From: Proteiniphilum saccharofermentans
GTDB lineage: Bacteria; Bacteroidota; Bacteroidia; Bacteroidales; Dysgonomonadaceae
Assembly (NCBI RefSeq): GCF_900095135.1
Contig: NZ_LT605205.1
Coordinates: 682,001 to 746,000 of the forward strand
Reading direction: 5' to 3'
DNA: 64,000 bases
Under the pieces are notes generated by a model that worked only from the letters and a program-made list of their open reading frames with translations, had not been told where the DNA came from and did not search any database. Within the stretch, counting starts at the first letter, position 1, and each line of letters begins with the position of its first letter. Below are positions 43,104 through 52,089 of this stretch, in pieces. A program made the position numbers and the translations under genes.

Positions 43104-44900
43104 ATGAAAAATTTGGATTACGGAATAATCGGGAATTGCCGCACCGCGGCATTGGTATCGAAAACCGGGAGTATTGACTGGTTCTGTCTCCCTGATTTCG
43201 ACTCTCCTTCAGTCTTTGCAAAACTATTGGACGAAGAAAAGGGAGGTAGTTTTCATTTTGAGGTGTCGGATGAATATACCATTACCCAGAGTTATCACGG
43301 CCATACCAATATGCTATTGACAAGATTTGATTCGCCTGAAAACGGATTTATCGTATTTGATTATATGCCCCGTTATCAGACTGAAGCAAACCGCTATTAC
43401 ATGCCGCCGGAGATTCACCGCTACATACGCGTCACCAGAGGACGTCCTGTGGTCAGGATAATATATGATCCGAAGATCAATTATGCCCGCGAAGAAGTCC
43501 GCCATGAAATAGTGGGGAGTTATATCAAAACGCATTCAGCAGAAGATTCAGAAGATAAAATCTATCTCTATAGCAGTTTTGATCCGGAAGTAGTGATCAG
43601 CCGTGAGGAGATTGAGCTGACCGGACATCATTTCTTTCTTTTGTCGTATAACCAGAAATTAATGACTGTGGATATCAACCGTATCCTGTTGGAGTATGAA
43701 CGCACGAAAGTGTATTGGCTCAATTTCGTGAATCGCTCCAGGGATTATCTGCAATACAACGACATGATCAAACGTAGCCTGCTTGTGCTTAGATTGTTGT
43801 CATACCAGGAATCGGGAGCCATGTTGGCAGCGGTGACTACCAGCCTGCCCGAAAGCATCGGGGAAAACAGGAACTGGGATTACCGCTTCTGTTGGCTGCG
43901 AGATGCTTCTATGTCGATAGATACGCTGCTGTTTATGAAGCAGCGGGCAACGGCAGAGCGTTTTATTGGTTTTGTGAAACGTATCCTGAAATCATCGCGT
44001 AACGAGACCATCCAGATCATGTATGGCATCCGTGGTGAACGTGAACTGACGGAAGAGGAACTGCCCCATTTGAGCGGTTACGAGGGATCACGCCCCGTAA
44101 GGATCGGGAATGCAGCCTATTACCAGGAACAGAACGACTCTATCGGTTATCTCCTGGATGTCATTTATAAATACTATCTCTATTTTCCGGGAACGCTGGA
44201 TGAAGTAGAGGAGATATGGGAGATCATCAAGAATCTGGTGCGCTCGGTATTGGCTGCGTGGGACAAACCGGACAGAAGCATCTGGGAATTCCGTACAAGG
44301 AAGATGCATTTTGTCTTTTCGAAAGTGATGAGTTGGGTAGCTGTTGACAGGGCATCGCTGATTGCCGAACTGTTGCACAGGGATAGCTATGCCGAGAAAT
44401 GGCGCCGGGAAGCGGATATGATTAAGGCGGAAGTACATGAAAAGGGATGGAACGAAGAATTGCAATGTTTTACGCAGGCCTATGGTAATACCGATTACGA
44501 CTCTTCGTTGTTGCTTATGCAGTTCTATGACTTTATCGAACCCGATAACGAACGGTATGTAAAGACTGTGAAAGCCATTAAAAAGCACCTCTATCATGAG
44601 GGACTTATGTACCGTTATAAAGCAGAAGATGATTTCGGTGTGCCTACCTCTTCATTCACTATTTGCACTTTTTGGCTGATCGAGGCGCTTTATAAGATCG
44701 GAGAAATAGAGGAGGCGCGTGAAATATTTGAGAAGATGATATCCTATTCCAACCATCTGGGACTCTACAGTGAAGATCTCGATTTTAAGACCAAACGTCA
44801 GTTAGGCAACTTCCCGCAGGCTTATTCACACCTTGCATTTATTAACACAGCAGTGCTGTTCTCGGAGGAGAAGCACCTTTCCAAATTTATTCGTCCGTAA
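43104..44900 (+). CDS. Glycoside hydrolase family 15 (probable trehalase/glucoamylase)
   Basis: A 598-aa cytoplasmic GH15 enzyme; starts at the ATG 43104 (MKNLDYGIIGNCRTAALVSK), not the TTG nine bases earlier. The N-terminal super-beta-sandwich (GSIDWFCLPDFDSPSVFAKL) precedes the (alpha/alpha)6 barrel with GENRNWDYRFCWLRDASM, the GH15 substrate-binding block, and the C-terminal LYSEDLDFKTKRQLGNFPQA, which holds the second catalytic acid. GH15 includes glucoamylases and trehalases. Being convergent with an OtsA-OtsB trehalose synthesis gene two genes away, trehalase activity is the better guess. Its 3' end overlaps that of the MscS gene by 14 nt. Confidence 0.9.
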   Translation: MKNLDYGIIGNCRTAALVSKTGSIDWFCLPDFDSPSVFAKLLDEEKGGSFHFEVSDEYTITQSYHGHTNMLLTRFDSPENGFIVFDYMPRYQTEANRYYMPPEIHRYIRVTRGRPVVRIIYDPKINYAREEVRHEIVGSYIKTHSAEDSEDKIYLYSSFDPEVVISREEIELTGHHFFLLSYNQKLMTVDINRILLEYERTKVYWLNFVNRSRDYLQYNDMIKRSLLVLRLLSYQESGAMLAAVTTSLPESIGENRNWDYRFCWLRDASMSIDTLLFMKQRATAERFIGFVKRILKSSRNETIQIMYGIRGERELTEEELPHLSGYEGSRPVRIGNAAYYQEQNDSIGYLLDVIYKYYLYFPGTLDEVEEIWEIIKNLVRSVLAAWDKPDRSIWEFRTRKMHFVFSKVMSWVAVDRASLIAELLHRDSYAEKWRREADMIKAEVHEKGWNEELQCFTQAYGNTDYDSSLLLMQFYDFIEPDNERYVKTVKAIKKHLYHEGLMYRYKAEDDFGVPTSSFTICTFWLIEALYKIGEIEEAREIFEKMISYSNHLGLYSEDLDFKTKRQLGNFPQAYSHLAFINTAVLFSEEKHLSKFIRP

Positions 44901-45978
44901 CAGCTGGAGTCCCTTTTTCTCCCGTAGCGGCAGAGTTGATCTTTGCAAATGAACCGGGATAGTACCGATTGATAAAATCGATCAGTTTTTCGCGGACAGC
45001 TACCCGGAGATCCCAATTGCTGGATGAGTTGTTACTGCTGACCAATACCCTTATCTCTTTGTACCACTGCTTGCTTTCGGTGACTTGGATGTTATGGACA
45101 CGTCCATCCCAATTGGGGTCATCTTCCACTATGCGTGCCAGTTCTTCACGCAATGGTTCCAGAGGCAGGTCGTAAGAGACATACAGGAATACTGTTCCCA
45201 ATATATCGGAAGTGGTTCTTGTCCAATTTTGTATGGGGTTGTTCAAGAAATAATCGATAGGTATGATTAACCGTCGCTCATCCCAGATCTTTACCACGGC
45301 GTATGTGATATTGATTTCTTCAATACGCCCCCATTCTCCCTCGATGACTACTACATCATCCAGTCTGACCGGCTGTGTAAAAGCAATCTGGATACCGGAG
45401 AATATCTGTCCGAAACTACGTTGGGCTGCGAATCCTATAATGATCCCCGCCACTCCTGCCGAAGCCAGCAGGCTGACACCCAGTTGCCTGACTGAATCGA
45501 TGGTCATCAGTGCTATCGAAAAGAAGATAAAGGCTGTGAGTATGATCGTGATCCTCTCGATCATACTCATCTGTGTAAGCCTCTTCCTAGCTTCAAGATT
45601 ATTGGGATTATTGATGTCGAGCTTGTTCTGCCAATAATGAAAGGTACCCCTGATAATCTGTACAATTATCCATCCGAGTGTGAGAATCAGCAATATCCGG
45701 CTTATTTTCTGTAAGACTTCAAAAGTGCGTGCATCTTCCTGTAACAGCGTACTGAATATATTTAATAATATAGCGAAAATGATCCATATCCCGGGAACTC
45801 TGAAAAGGCGGACAATAAAATCATCAATGTGGCTTTTACTTTTTTGTGTCCGAATCCTCCATTTCCTGATGATAAAATTAAAAACAAGGACCAGTATGAT
45901 GAATAATGCAATAAATAGCAATGCAATAAATGGGTATCGTAGTGAACTGTTGGGGATAAGATGGTCAATAAAATCCAT
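44887..45978 (-). CDS. MscS-type mechanosensitive channel
   Basis: A 363-aa small-conductance mechanosensitive ion channel that opens on hypo-osmotic shock to release solutes. Four to five hydrophobic helices occupy residues 12-190. The pore-lining helix and MscS beta domain are seen as GVSLLASAGVAGIIIGFAAQ, followed by RLDDVVVIEGEWGRIEEIN and WDERRLIIPIDYFLNNPIQNW. The soluble C-terminal vestibule runs to about 345. It is 10 nt downstream of the trehalose synthase gene and certainly in one operon with it, linking solute synthesis and emergency release. Confidence 0.92.
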   Translation of the reverse strand: MDFIDHLIPNSSLRYPFIALLFIALFIILVLVFNFIIRKWRIRTQKSKSHIDDFIVRLFRVPGIWIIFAILLNIFSTLLQEDARTFEVLQKISRILLILTLGWIIVQIIRGTFHYWQNKLDINNPNNLEARKRLTQMSMIERITIILTAFIFFSIALMTIDSVRQLGVSLLASAGVAGIIIGFAAQRSFGQIFSGIQIAFTQPVRLDDVVVIEGEWGRIEEINITYAVVKIWDERRLIIPIDYFLNNPIQNWTRTTSDILGTVFLYVSYDLPLEPLREELARIVEDDPNWDGRVHNIQVTESKQWYKEIRVLVSSNNSSSNWDLRVAVREKLIDFINRYYPGSFAKINSAATGEKGTPAVTDE

Positions 45979-45988
45979 AGGGAGATTG

Positions 45989-48157
45989 TTATTTAATTAA
46001 GTTGGATAAAAATGGAATTACAGATGACTGTAAAGGGAGACGATATTTCGCTGCAGGAGAGAAATTACCTACCTTGATGCTGATACCACCCGGAGGAAGT
46101 ACCCTGAACATATCTTCATCAGTAGTGTCATCGCCCATAGCCAGGACAAAATCATACTCTCCGTGTTCAAGCCTGCGCAACACTTCACTTCCCTTGGTGA
46201 AATCGGGTGGTTTGACCTCTACGATCTTATTTCCGGGAACAATCTGCAGGTTCAACCTGGAGCAGGGACCGATCAAGGCGTTGATCAGCTGCTGTGCCCT
46301 CAGTTCGGCAAGCCAAACATCCACCTTGCGATAGTGCCACACCAGTGAAGTATCTTTTTTCTCCAGATGAGAGCGGGGTGTTTTGTCGATCGTATGCTGG
46401 ATGATATCAATAATTTCGCCGTCCCATTCTATTTCCTCCTGCATATTCTTATGCCACTTCCCCTCTTCCTTGTAAAACATACCATGTTCAGCGGCAAAAT
46501 CGAGGTTAACTCCCTGAAACCATTGATCGAGCACCTGGCGGTTCCTGCCACTGTTGATCACCACCTTGTTTTTCTTGTCGGCAGTCATCTCTTGTAGAAG
46601 CGCTAACAATTTGGTTGAAGGTATGGCATCTTCCGGTTTTTTGACGAACGGGGCGAGTGTGCCATCGTAATCCAGCAAGATCAAGCGTGAGGAGGCATCA
46701 TCATAGGCCTTCTTAATCTGATTGAGCTGCCGCTTTCCTACAATCTTTTGCAGTATTTCTTTATTTTGGGTTTTTATGGACTGTAGTTCTTTTACAAAAT
46801 CGTTCGCCCATTTCTTGACTGATTGCTTCGATATCCGTTTCTGCATATTCTGCAGCCTCGCCTTCTTCTCCTGTTCAGGCATCCGCAATGCCTCCAGAAT
46901 CGCACTCTCGATCTCGTCGCTATCATTAGGGTTGATGGTGATGGCATCTTGCAATTCAATGGCAGCCCCGGCCATTTCGCTGAGGATAAGTACACCGCTA
47001 TGGCTGTTCTTGGTAGCCAGATATTCCTTGGCCACCAAATTCATTCCGTCGCGCAGAGGAGTTACCAAGGCAATTCCGGAGACGTCATACATGGCGATCA
47101 ACTCCTCGAAGGAGAAGCCGCGGTAGAAATAATGGATCGGTGTCCATTCCAATCTGGAATATAAACCGTTGATCTCGCCAATAGTCTGGTCGATCTTGGT
47201 CTTCAGGTCGGCATAGATATCCACATTATCTCGGGATGGAACCACTATCATCGCCAGCGATACTTTTTCGTGATATTCCGGATTATGTTCCAGGAATTGC
47301 TTGAATCCCTGTAGACGATGCAGGATACCCTTACTGTAGTCGAGACGGTCCACCGAAAGTATCACAGTGGTGTCGCCCAGCTCCTGGCGAAGTATTTCCG
47401 ACTTTTCCCTCACTGCCGGCAGGGCCGGTGCGTGATGGTATTGTTCATAATTGATACCCATCGGGAAAGCATCCACATGTACTATACGGTCTTGCAGGTT
47501 GATCTCATCGAGACTACAGTTCAGGTCGAGTACACGATAAATGGCACTGATGAAATGCCGCATATAGTCATGCGTGTGAAAACCGATCAGATCGGCGCCA
47601 AGCAGACCCTCCAGTATCACTTTCCTTTGTGGGAGTACTCTGAAGAGTTCGTAGGATGGAAAAGGAATATGGTGAAAATAGCCGATATTTGCATCCGGCT
47701 TTTCGGTACGGATCATTTTAGGCAATAGCATCAGCTGATAATCCTGCACCCATATCATGTCATCTTTTTCAATAAAAGGGATAGTTTCTTTGCAGAACAG
47801 TCGGTTTACCTCCTGGTATGCTTCCCAATACTCTGTCTTGTATTCTATATAAGAGAAAAAGTAATGACAAAGAGGCCAGATCGTACTGTTGCTATACCCT
47901 TCGTAATAGTTTTCAATCTGATCGGCAGAGAGGAAAACCGGATGGAAATTCATTTCATGCAGTCTTTCCGAGATCTCCTGCTTCTCGTTTTCATCCTCAG
48001 AGTGAATGCCGGGCCATCCAACCCAATATATGTCGGAATCAGTCTCTAATGATCCGAGACCCGTAGCGAGGCCTCCCTCACTCCTGACGATACAAAAACC
48101 CTCTTCTTCTCTCTCAATTTTAACAGGTAACCTGTTGGCTATAATTATTATCTTCAT
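45989..48157 (-). CDS. otsA-otsB: Trehalose-6-phosphate synthase/phosphatase fusion (OtsA-OtsB)
   Basis: A 722-aa bifunctional enzyme making trehalose from UDP-glucose and glucose-6-phosphate. The start at 48157 (MKIIIIANRLPVKIEREEEG) is the conserved N-terminus of GT20 enzymes; an in-frame ATG at 48271 would add 38 unlikely residues. The GT20 half (1-480) has WVGWPGIH, DMIWVQDYQLMLLP, GFHTHDYMRHF, VDRLDYSKGI and the donor site RDGMNLVAKEYLA. The HAD phosphatase half starts with the nucleophile Asp496 in LLDYDGTLAP and includes VVINSGR and LAMGDDTTDEDMF. Both active sites look intact. First gene of an operon with the MscS channel. Confidence 0.96.
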   Translation of the reverse strand: MKIIIIANRLPVKIEREEEGFCIVRSEGGLATGLGSLETDSDIYWVGWPGIHSEDENEKQEISERLHEMNFHPVFLSADQIENYYEGYSNSTIWPLCHYFFSYIEYKTEYWEAYQEVNRLFCKETIPFIEKDDMIWVQDYQLMLLPKMIRTEKPDANIGYFHHIPFPSYELFRVLPQRKVILEGLLGADLIGFHTHDYMRHFISAIYRVLDLNCSLDEINLQDRIVHVDAFPMGINYEQYHHAPALPAVREKSEILRQELGDTTVILSVDRLDYSKGILHRLQGFKQFLEHNPEYHEKVSLAMIVVPSRDNVDIYADLKTKIDQTIGEINGLYSRLEWTPIHYFYRGFSFEELIAMYDVSGIALVTPLRDGMNLVAKEYLATKNSHSGVLILSEMAGAAIELQDAITINPNDSDEIESAILEALRMPEQEKKARLQNMQKRISKQSVKKWANDFVKELQSIKTQNKEILQKIVGKRQLNQIKKAYDDASSRLILLDYDGTLAPFVKKPEDAIPSTKLLALLQEMTADKKNKVVINSGRNRQVLDQWFQGVNLDFAAEHGMFYKEEGKWHKNMQEEIEWDGEIIDIIQHTIDKTPRSHLEKKDTSLVWHYRKVDVWLAELRAQQLINALIGPCSRLNLQIVPGNKIVEVKPPDFTKGSEVLRRLEHGEYDFVLAMGDDTTDEDMFRVLPPGGISIKVGNFSPAAKYRLPLQSSVIPFLSNLIK

Positions 48158-48233
48158 GTTTTGTTTAAGACTTTTAGAGCCAAGATTCAAGCACAAAGGC
48201 TCATTGATATATTGACCCTGCTTCACGAAATTG

Positions 48234-48271
48234 GGGACAACCTGTCCCGATTTCCCGATAAATTGGGACAA
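48234..48271. repeat. Alternating GGGACA / TGTCCC motifs beside the left repeat
   Basis: GGGACA at 48234-48239, TGTCCC at 48243-48248 and GGGACA at 48265-48270; the outer two sit in similar contexts (AAATTGGGGACAA and AAATTGGGACAAG). They can fold as alternative hairpins. They lie just outside the 49-bp repeat, in otsA-otsB leader DNA. Confidence 0.5.
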
Positions 48272-48297
48272 GTGGCCGGGATTGGCTTATTGATTAT

Positions 48298-48346
48298 AAC
48301 ATCCTATTTCCATGAAAGATTAAATTTTAACTTGTTTTTGCTATTT
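48298..48346 (+). repeat. Left 49-bp direct repeat of the island
   Basis: Begins AACATCCTATTTCCATGAAA and ends TTTTTGCTATTT. It matches 62228-62276 at 48 of 49 positions (G at 48314, A at 62244), same orientation; similarity stops abruptly on both sides. Confidence 0.95.
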
Positions 48347-48377
48347 TATGACTTGAAATTGCATACCCTGCGTGTGC

Positions 48378-48443
48378 TTTTACCTTTTGTCCGATACTTT
48401 TTACGATTTGCCCGTTCGGTTTTGTCACGAAACCTTACTTTCG
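48378..48443 (+). promoter_or_regulatory. Operator/promoter of the export operon (copy 1)
   Basis: Contains box 1 ACCTTTTGTCCGA (48382-48394), box 2 ATTTGCCCGTT (48406-48416) and a near-consensus -7 element TACTTTCG (48436-48443). Ungapped 52/66 identity to 57442-57507, with the same distances: 24 nt between box starts and 19 nt from box 2 to -7. Confidence 0.75.
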
Positions 48444-48529
48444 TTCTTATAAAACAGGAGAGGTTTTAATCTCAAATGTATGTTTTGAAAAGAGTAACCT
48501 CTCATTCGTTTGTAAATTGGTAAAGAAAG

Positions 48530-48925
48530 ATGAAATTTTCCACACTCACGGTATCATTCTCCATAGTGGCACTTCTATGCCTGCTCTTTTTGTTTTCCTG
48601 TGACCGAGACGAAGAAGAACCGGTTTATCTGGGGAAATGGGTGCTTGAGAAAGCGGAGCCGCGCATTGACGACAGTTACTTCCAGTCTTACATCCATATT
48701 AAGGAGGACAAATCGTTCGAGCTTTACGATAGTAGCCGGGAGCTGTTGATAACCGGTCGTCCCGAGCATTTCTCAGTGAAGGGGTTCAAGCTCACACTTA
48801 CGGATCCCGCCAGCGGGGAGAGATATCTCTTTACCATTATCAGCCGAAAAGAAGACATGCTAATACTGCGCACCTCTGTTTTCGGTAACGAGACTACATT
48901 AACGATGCACAAAATTTCCAATTAA
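48530..48925 (+). CDS. Lipocalin-like lipoprotein
   Basis: A 131-aa lipoprotein; the signal ends LLFLFSC with Cys24 lipidated, followed by DRDEEE, which suggests surface or outer-membrane sorting. The rest is a small all-beta domain opening with YLGKWVLEKAEP and continuing in strands such as SFELYDSS, FSVKGFKLTLTDP and LILRTSVFGNETTLTM, the style of Bacteroidota lipocalin-like lipoproteins that bind hydrophobic ligands. It is the first gene of the export operon, 13 nt before the TolC gene, so a role in handling the lipidic product or pump cargo is a reasonable inference but is not proven. Confidence 0.7.
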   Translation: MKFSTLTVSFSIVALLCLLFLFSCDRDEEEPVYLGKWVLEKAEPRIDDSYFQSYIHIKEDKSFELYDSSRELLITGRPEHFSVKGFKLTLTDPASGERYLFTIISRKEDMLILRTSVFGNETTLTMHKISN

Positions 48926-48938
48926 ATCCCTCCCCGCT

Positions 48939-50255
48939 ATGCCTTTCACTGGTATAATACGAAACACAAAATATTTGCAACTGGCCGTCATTGCTCTCCT
49001 CCTGTCGTTGACCTTCTTCCCGGCAAATGCGCAGGGCGACTTCACGCTGGAGGGATGTCGGGCGATGGCCCGCTCTGTGTTCTCGGCTGAAATGCAGAGA
49101 GAACAGATCTCCCAATCGGCTGCCTTCCGACAGCAGCTCCTGAAAAAAATGATCACCCCGGATGTGTCGGCCTTCGCTTACGGGGCTTACCTCTCGGAAG
49201 TACCCGATCCCACTGCTGCCTTCGAATATGCATTTGATGTCTCTCCCGCTCCGCATGAAAGGCTCAAAGCCGGACTGTTCCTCTCCCAACGGATATATGA
49301 TGGAGGAGAGTACCGGTTGAAGAAGGAAGAAATCAGATTGGACAGAGATATAGAAGAGCAAAAGGCGGAAGAGTCATTACTGCAAATCGACAATCTTGTC
49401 GATGAGGTTTTCTTCGGAATCATACTTGTCCATAAGGGATTGCAAGCGCTCGAAACACAACGGGAGATCGTTTCTCTGGCATGGAACGACGTACAGTCGC
49501 TTGTCGGAGAAGGAAAATTCCTTAAAAAAGATTTGCTCCAAGCCGAAATGGCATTGATTGATGTGGAGACCCGCATCGAAGAGTTGAGAGCCGAAGAGCA
49601 TAGATACCGCCGGATACTTTCGGAATTGCTGGGGCAGGAAATTGGCGCCGATGACCGGTTGGTCGACCCTGTCTGTGATGATCAAGGAGAAGAATTTACC
49701 GATCCGGCTTTTCTTCAACTCGATCTGCAAGAGGCGAAAATTGAACTGACACGTGATCTCTCTCGTACGGCAGCGCTGCCCAAAGTCCGTCTTTTCGGCT
49801 CGGTGGGCTATGGCAAGCCCGGACTGAACTTTTTTGAAAACCGTTTCGATTGGTTTGGCGGTGTAGGACTGCTGCTACAAGTGCCTATCACCGTATGGCG
49901 CGATCATGCTCGCGAAGAAAAAATCCTGCAAATCGAATCGGACCGGTTACGCATATACCGCAACAACCTCCAAAAAAAGCGCGATATAATCAAAGCGGCA
50001 CATTCGGGAGAAATATACCGGTATGAGACCCTTGAAAATCGACAGATTATTCTCCTTGAAAAGAAGGGGCAAATCAGGCAACAGATGGAGATCTTGCTGA
50101 GGGAGGGAGAAGTCTCTTTGTCGGACTATCTTGCTGCCCTCGGCGAAGAAACCGCTGCGAAGATCAAACTCCAGCTCTATGCCATCCACAAGACGAAAGA
50201 GACAATAAAACGGAACCGTATGCTTGTTAACCACTCAAATTATTCTGAAAAATGA
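48939..50255 (+). CDS. TolC-family outer membrane efflux channel
   Basis: A 438-aa outer-membrane factor forming the exit duct of a tripartite pump. Signal peptide about residues 10-32 (ending FFPANAQ). Long alpha-helical, charged segments dominate (for example REIVSLAWNDVQSLVGEG and KKDLLQAEMALIDVETRIEEL), interrupted by strand regions such as FEYAFDVSPAPHERLKAGLF, giving the two-repeat pattern of the family. Slightly shorter than E. coli TolC. Its stop overlaps the next start by 4 nt (ATGA), coupling it to the HlyD-like adaptor. Confidence 0.88.
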   Translation: MPFTGIIRNTKYLQLAVIALLLSLTFFPANAQGDFTLEGCRAMARSVFSAEMQREQISQSAAFRQQLLKKMITPDVSAFAYGAYLSEVPDPTAAFEYAFDVSPAPHERLKAGLFLSQRIYDGGEYRLKKEEIRLDRDIEEQKAEESLLQIDNLVDEVFFGIILVHKGLQALETQREIVSLAWNDVQSLVGEGKFLKKDLLQAEMALIDVETRIEELRAEEHRYRRILSELLGQEIGADDRLVDPVCDDQGEEFTDPAFLQLDLQEAKIELTRDLSRTAALPKVRLFGSVGYGKPGLNFFENRFDWFGGVGLLLQVPITVWRDHAREEKILQIESDRLRIYRNNLQKKRDIIKAAHSGEIYRYETLENRQIILLEKKGQIRQQMEILLREGEVSLSDYLAALGEETAAKIKLQLYAIHKTKETIKRNRMLVNHSNYSEK

Positions 50256-51169
50256 GAAAAAACGCACTCCAGAACCTGCTTGCCGCATTTATAATCATTT
50301 TGTCGAGTTGCTCGGAGGCAGATCGACCGGCAGCTTATGGGCATTTCGAGGCACGTGAATGGATCGTTTCCGCTGCCGGAAGTGGTAAAATCCTCTGGCT
50401 CGACATAGAAGAGGGCGATGCGCTCACGAAAGGGCAACCGGTCGGTCAGATCGATACCGCGGAACTGTCACTGCAGAAGATCCACCTCGACAATCAAATT
50501 GTGAATCTCCGTGCCTCGTTACCGGATGTGGGACTACAGATCGGGACGTTGAAAGAGAAAAAGAATGTCGCTGAAAAAGAGTACCTGAGGGTTGATAGAT
50601 TGGTGCAATCGGGTGCTGCCGACCGAAAAAAACTGGACCAGATTGAGGATGAGCTGGCGCTTGTAGACCGGCAGATTGCTGCCGCATTGTCGTCACTGCA
50701 CCGTGAAACGGCTGCCATCCTCGCCCAGATAGAAGCACTCGAAATGCAACGCGATATCACTACGCACCGCATCCAAGAGTGCGCTATCGTGAATCCCGAG
50801 AAGGGAAGAGTGGCGTTGCAATTTGCCAAGAGGCACGGATTTACCGCTTCCGGGCATCCACTCTATAAACTGATTGACACTGGTGAAATGACCCTCCATA
50901 GTTGGTTCCCGGGAGAGCTGCTTCCACAACTCTCAATCGGAGGCGAAGTGAAAGTGGCCATAGACCATCCCTACGGGAAAATGAAATATCATGTCGGGAA
51001 GATCTGCCATATCGCCGAAAAACCGGAATTTACACCAGGCCAGGTGCAGACCCGGCAAAACCGGGCTCTATTGTTCTATCATGTGAAGATCAACGTGACA
51101 AATGATGGTACGATTAAGCCGGGGATGCCGGCCGAGATTTATCTCCTGAATTTATCCCCTGAGGAATGA
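50252..51169 (+). CDS. HlyD/YbhG-like periplasmic adaptor, lipoprotein
   Basis: A 305-aa membrane-fusion protein joining the inner-membrane ABC transporter to the TolC channel. N-terminal lipobox LSSC (Cys20). The first half-lipoyl motif (GSGKILWLDIEEGDALTKGQPV) is followed by a helical hairpin of about 100 residues (LDNQIVNLRASL ... AALSSLHRETAAIL) and the second lipoyl half (CAIVNPEKGRVALQFAKRHG), then a beta-barrel domain ending with IKPGMPAEIYL. This order is that of YbhG/EmrA-type adaptors. It overlaps both neighbours by 4 nt. Confidence 0.88.
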   Translation: MRKNALQNLLAAFIIILSSCSEADRPAAYGHFEAREWIVSAAGSGKILWLDIEEGDALTKGQPVGQIDTAELSLQKIHLDNQIVNLRASLPDVGLQIGTLKEKKNVAEKEYLRVDRLVQSGAADRKKLDQIEDELALVDRQIAAALSSLHRETAAILAQIEALEMQRDITTHRIQECAIVNPEKGRVALQFAKRHGFTASGHPLYKLIDTGEMTLHSWFPGELLPQLSIGGEVKVAIDHPYGKMKYHVGKICHIAEKPEFTPGQVQTRQNRALLFYHVKINVTNDGTIKPGMPAEIYLLNLSPEE

Positions 51170-52089
51170 TTGAGGCGCGACACATATCGAAACATTTCCG
51201 CAGCCGGCAGGTTCTGTGCGACTTGAACTTTTCCGTCGAAAAGGGTGAGATCCTGTGCCTGGTAGGCGCTAACGGTGCGGGGAAGTCGACCCTCTTCAAT
51301 ATCATCGCCACGCTTGACGATGAATATGAAGGTCTTCTCCAAATCCGCGGGGTAAATGTACGGGAAAATAAACGGCAGGTGAGGGAGATCATCGGCTATG
51401 TGCCGGGACGGTTTTCCCTCTATGGCGAGCTGACCGTTGCAGAGAACCTCTCCTTTTTTGCGTCGGCTTATGGTTGTAATCCATACGAAGCACATCAGCG
51501 TTCTTCCGGCCTGTGGCGCCATCTGGAGGCCTCTTCACGCAAGCAGGCCAAATACCTGTCGGGCGGGATGAAGCAGAAATTGGGAGTATGCTGTGCCCTG
51601 GCGCATGACCCGCACCTGCTCCTGCTCGATGAACCGACCACCGGGATTGATCCCTTTTCGCGCCACCTGTTATGGGAAGAGCTTAGATCGCTCCAGAAAA
51701 GTGGGATGACCATTCTTGTCAGTACGCATTATCTCGAAGAGGCGGCTATTGCCGACCGTGTTTTGTTCATCCATGAAGGGCGACAACTGAAGCTCGGTCC
51801 TCCTGATAAGATAGTGGCTTCATACCCCCGGCAGCTGTTTACCCTCGGTGGGTATCCCGTACAGCCATTGTTTCACTCGATGAAAGAGCTGCCGGGCGTC
51901 ATCAACTGTTACATCCGTGGCGAGCATGTTTATATCACCGTTGACGAAAATATTTTGCTTGAGACGATAGGGGTATTCGCTGCCGGAAAAGGATTCGAAA
52001 AAGTGGAGATAGCACAGCTCCCGGCCGACATGGAAGATGTCTTTATCGATTGTCTGGCCACGAATGGAGGAGGGAGCATCTCATGCTAA
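51166..52089 (+). CDS. ABC transporter ATPase 1 (YbhF-like)
   Basis: A 307-aa nucleotide-binding subunit powering the export pump. Walker A GANGAGKST at about residues 34-42, signature LSGGMKQK, Walker B LLLLDEPTTGID, and the H-loop STHYLEEA are all present. A C-terminal extension of about 80 residues after the catalytic domain (PPDKIVASYPRQLFTLGG) is typical of drug-export ABC ATPases. In E. coli YbhF two such domains are fused; here they are separate genes side by side. Start overlaps the adaptor gene by 4 nt. Confidence 0.93.
   Translation: MIEARHISKHFRSRQVLCDLNFSVEKGEILCLVGANGAGKSTLFNIIATLDDEYEGLLQIRGVNVRENKRQVREIIGYVPGRFSLYGELTVAENLSFFASAYGCNPYEAHQRSSGLWRHLEASSRKQAKYLSGGMKQKLGVCCALAHDPHLLLLDEPTTGIDPFSRHLLWEELRSLQKSGMTILVSTHYLEEAAIADRVLFIHEGRQLKLGPPDKIVASYPRQLFTLGGYPVQPLFHSMKELPGVINCYIRGEHVYITVDENILLETIGVFAAGKGFEKVEIAQLPADMEDVFIDCLATNGGGSISC

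Larger units (their letters stand above)
48158..48529. other. Intergenic junction between core genes and the island
   Basis: This 372-bp gap between otsA-otsB (leftward) and the lipoprotein gene (rightward) holds, in order, a cluster of GGGACA/TGTCCC motifs (48234-48271), the left copy of the 49-bp direct repeat (48298-48346), and the AraC-type operator/promoter block (48378-48443). An otsA-otsB promoter matching the consensus was not found. Confidence 0.7.
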
